A stretch of 64,000 nt of DNA from Erythrobacter litoralis (GTDB lineage Bacteria > Pseudomonadota > Alphaproteobacteria > Sphingomonadales > Sphingomonadaceae): assembly GCF_001719165.1 (NCBI RefSeq), contig NZ_CP017057.1, positions 558,001 through 622,000 of the forward strand, given 5' to 3'. The notes beneath the pieces are model-generated. The model was not told where the DNA came from. It searched no databases and saw nothing but the letters and a program-made list of their open reading frames with translations. Shown here piece by piece: positions 61,662 through 64,000 of the stretch (position 1 is its first letter; every line of letters begins with the position of its first letter). A program made the translations under genes and the position numbers.

Positions 61662-63356
61662 ATGAACTCTTCAGGCGCACATCCGGGCGCATCGGCGCCG
61701 AGCGAGGCAGCATCCGGCGCGGTGCAGGCTGGATCCCTGTCCGCTCCGCCGCCGCAGGCGAGCCGCGCGCGGCGCTGGCTGGTGAGCTATCCGCGTGCGA
61801 TTCCCGTCGCGATCTTCCTCGCCATCGCCGCGATCACCGCGCTCAGCGTCTTCGCGATCGAGAGCAATGCGCGGGCCCGCGAAAAGGCGCAGATGCGCGA
61901 ATATGCGCAGTCCATCGCCTCCGCGCTCGACCGGCGCGGAACCAGTTTTTCGTCCTATCTGCGCGCCGGGGCCGCGCTGTTCTCCAGCCTCGAGGAGGTG
62001 AGCCCGCGCACGTTTCGCCAGTTCGTCAGCGAATTGCGCATCGACCTCGATTATCGCGGAGCCGAGGGCATCGGCTGGATCGCGGTCGAGGACGCGCAAG
62101 CGGCTGCGGGCGGTCAGGGCAAGCGAGCCACGGTGCGCTACATCTGGCCCGACACCGAACGCAATCGCCGCGCGATCGGTTTCGACATGTATTCCGAAGA
62201 CGTGCGCGCCGCCGCGCTCGAGGAAGCGCGCCGCACTGTGCGCCCGACCGCCTCGGGCAGGATCGTGCTGGCGCAGGAAGGGGTGGGCACGGCTCCCGGC
62301 TTCCTCATCGTGATGCCGGTCTTCGCCGGCGATCCCACCATGCGCGACAGCGAACGCAGCCTCTCAGGCTTCGTCTATTCGCCGTTCGATGCGGACCAGT
62401 TCCTGAGCTCGGCGATCGACCAGGCCGCGCCGGCCGATCTCGGCGTGCGGCTCTATGACGGCGATGCAAGGACCGACAACCTGCTCGTCGCCCATTCGTC
62501 GGGCGCGCGTCAGGTGCAGCGCATGGAGCAGCCCGTCACGATCGCCAATCGCGAATTGTTGCTGGTGGTCGAGGCGGCCGAGGCGCAGGCGCTCGCCCCG
62601 CTTTCGATGGTGACGCTGCTGTTCGGTCTGGCCGTCGCGAGCCTGCTGATGCTGCTCGCCCGGCTGCTGACCCAGCAGGCGTTCGAGGACCAGGCGCGGC
62701 TCGCCTTTTTCGAGGAGCAGCATTCGATCCGCAATTCGCTGAGCCGCGAACTCAATCACCGGGTCAAGAACACGCTTGCCAATGTCCTTTCGATCCTCTC
62801 GCTGACGCGCCGCCGGTCGACCAGCCTTGATGATTTCGCCGACAGCCTCGAAGGACGCATCAGGGCGCTGTCGGCGACGCATGACCTGCTCACTGGGACG
62901 GACTGGAGCACCACTCCGATCGAAGCGGTGGTCGATGCCGAATTGCAGCATTTCCGCTCGCTGAGCGACGAAGCGGTGACAATCGAGGGGCCGCCCGCGC
63001 AGCTTGCGCCCAACGACGCGCTCAGTTTCGGCCTCGCGATCCACGAATTGGGCACCAACGCTGCGAAATACGGGGCGCTCAGCGTACCGGGCGGGCGCGT
63101 CTCGATCCGCTGGAAACTGATCGGCGAGCGGCTTGCCGAAGTCGAATGGCGCGAGACGGGCGGGCCGCCCGTGGCCGAAACGCGCAAGCGCGGCTTCGGC
63201 ACGGAACTGATCGAGAAGATCGTCGCCCACGAACTGCGCCACAAGGTGACGCTCGATTTCGAGCCCGATGGCGTGCGCTGCGTGATGCGCGTGCCGATCC
63301 GCCGCCGCGGCGATTTCCGCATTCGCGATGGCGCGCCGCGCGCGAAGCAGCCCTGA
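61662..63356 (+). CDS. CHASE-domain HWE histidine kinase of the general stress locus
   Basis: Product of 564 residues. Two membrane segments (about residues 45-70 and 320-345) flank a periplasmic CHASE-type sensor with the EGIGWIAVEDAQ stretch. The kinase part has the H box ELNHRVKNTL with His366, the N box IHELGTNAAKYGALS, and WRE of the HWE family. Lying between nepR-ecfG and phyR, it is the likely PhyK-type kinase that phosphorylates PhyR. The ATG at 61662 is downstream of the EcfG-like promoter. Confidence 0.9.
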   Translation: MNSSGAHPGASAPSEAASGAVQAGSLSAPPPQASRARRWLVSYPRAIPVAIFLAIAAITALSVFAIESNARAREKAQMREYAQSIASALDRRGTSFSSYLRAGAALFSSLEEVSPRTFRQFVSELRIDLDYRGAEGIGWIAVEDAQAAAGGQGKRATVRYIWPDTERNRRAIGFDMYSEDVRAAALEEARRTVRPTASGRIVLAQEGVGTAPGFLIVMPVFAGDPTMRDSERSLSGFVYSPFDADQFLSSAIDQAAPADLGVRLYDGDARTDNLLVAHSSGARQVQRMEQPVTIANRELLLVVEAAEAQALAPLSMVTLLFGLAVASLLMLLARLLTQQAFEDQARLAFFEEQHSIRNSLSRELNHRVKNTLANVLSILSLTRRRSTSLDDFADSLEGRIRALSATHDLLTGTDWSTTPIEAVVDAELQHFRSLSDEAVTIEGPPAQLAPNDALSFGLAIHELGTNAAKYGALSVPGGRVSIRWKLIGERLAEVEWRETGGPPVAETRKRGFGTELIEKIVAHELRHKVTLDFEPDGVRCVMRVPIRRRGDFRIRDGAPRAKQP

Positions 63357-63387
63357 GACCCGCGCGCGCCGGCCCCGCAGCCTCGCT

Positions 63388-64000
63388 TCAGCCGTCCTCG
63401 AGCGGGCGGCTCGATCCGAAGAAAAGCGCCTGGCTGATCGCCGCGCGCACGGTCTGTTCCTGGAACGGCTTGGTCACCAGATAGGTCGGCTCGGGCCGGT
63501 CGCCCGTCAGCAGGCGTTCGGGATAGGCGGTGATGAAGATCACCGGCACGCTGGTGATGGCAAGAATATCGTCCACCGCATCGAGCCCCGATGATCCGTC
63601 GGCCAGCTGGATGTCGGCAAGAACGAGGCCCGGGGTCTTTTCCGCCACCGCTTCCTGCGCCTGCGTACGGGTCGCCGCGGTCCCGGCGATTTCGTGGCCC
63701 AGCGAGGAGACGAGGTCTTCGAGCTGCATCGAGATGAGCGGCTCGTCCTCGATGATGAGCACGCTGGTCGCCTGTTCGCGGTCGATTTCGGCGATCGCCT
63801 CGGCCACCAGCTGTTCGACTTCGCCGGTTTCGAGATCCATGATCTGGCCGGCCTGTGCCGGGGTGAAATCCTCCAGCGTGGTAAGCAGCAGCGCCTGTCG
63901 GTTGAGCGGCGTGATCGCGCTCAGGCGATCCTGTGCACCGGTCTCATGCTCGCCGCCCCCGCTTGCCCCCGACGCACGATCGGTCGCGGCGACATCGAGA
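63388..64000 (-). CDS. phyR: Response regulator PhyR, N terminus beyond the window
   Basis: About 203 C-terminal residues are visible and the frame stays open to the window edge. The sigma-like domain is partly seen (LSAITPLNRQALLLTTLEDF, TPAQAGQIMD, EVEQLVAEAIAEI), followed by a receiver domain (VLIIEDEPLIS, phospho-acceptor Asp in LVLADIQLADG, ITAYPERLL, VTKPFQ). Phosphorylated PhyR binds NepR and frees EcfG. It converges with the kinase gene. An internal ATG at 63840 would remove the sigma-like domain and is not the real start. Confidence 0.93.
   Translation of the reverse strand, partial: LDVAATDRASGASGGGEHETGAQDRLSAITPLNRQALLLTTLEDFTPAQAGQIMDLETGEVEQLVAEAIAEIDREQATSVLIIEDEPLISMQLEDLVSSLGHEIAGTAATRTQAQEAVAEKTPGLVLADIQLADGSSGLDAVDDILAITSVPVIFITAYPERLLTGDRPEPTYLVTKPFQEQTVRAAISQALFFGSSRPLEDG

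Overview
The window is a high-GC chromosomal segment of an alphaproteobacterium, most likely Sphingomonadales and close to the Erythrobacteraceae. This placement is inferred from content: a NepR/EcfG/PhyR general stress response locus with an HWE kinase, a sphingomonad-type TonB-dependent receptor with Rieske, P450 and SDR genes, a KatG/AhpC/AhpF set, and many start/stop overlaps of 4 bases. No phage, insertion sequence, CRISPR array or rRNA was seen. One tRNA (Gln, CTG) is present.

Layout. Positions 158-6167 hold a LytTR regulator and the peroxide-defence genes katG, ahpF and ahpC; katG and ahpC share an upstream 17-base motif. 6394-14597 holds a small XRE regulator with its membrane partner, an S41 peptidase, aroC, a ruvA/DsrE/orphan/ruvB operon and a Ser/Thr-rich surface protein with a PEP-CTERM-like tail. 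14669-27701 is mostly housekeeping: a rhodanese lipoprotein, acnA, a DMT exporter, two L,D-transpeptidases, an HDAC-like deacetylase, an ispG operon that includes a 78-residue repeat protein with a TTG start, a hydrolase, an SDR and an isoaspartyl peptidase. 27709-35422 is one minus-strand operon of eight genes (DUF4129, DUF4350, MoxR, DUF58, SpoIIM, RDD, GNAT, class A beta-lactamase), six of whose seven junctions overlap by 4 bases. 35495-40441 holds pheA, a membrane cytochrome c, rlmE, ppx, tRNA-Gln and a CatB-like acetyltransferase.

40560-54186 is the accessory region: a catabolic island with an acetoin-dehydrogenase-like E1 alpha/E1 beta/lipoyl-hydrolase operon, a Rieske ferredoxin, a ring-hydroxylating oxygenase, a P450, a TetR regulator, an MFS transporter, two SDRs, a carboxymuconolactone-decarboxylase-like protein, a ThuA-like protein and a TonB-dependent receptor. 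Three of its intergenic regions carry similar AT-rich motifs that could be sites for the TetR protein. A plausible reading is uptake by the receptor and MFS protein, oxidation by the oxygenases and SDRs, and cleavage of a hydroxy- or diketone by the thiamine-diphosphate enzyme. The substrate is not evident.

54434-64000 holds a LOG-family protein, thiD, a frameshifted sunset-domain gene, a DUF1272 zinc protein, glmM, a dicarboxylate symporter, sodB, and the general stress locus. In that locus nepR-ecfG and a CHASE/HWE histidine kinase diverge from one back-to-back EcfG-type promoter, and phyR runs off the right edge.
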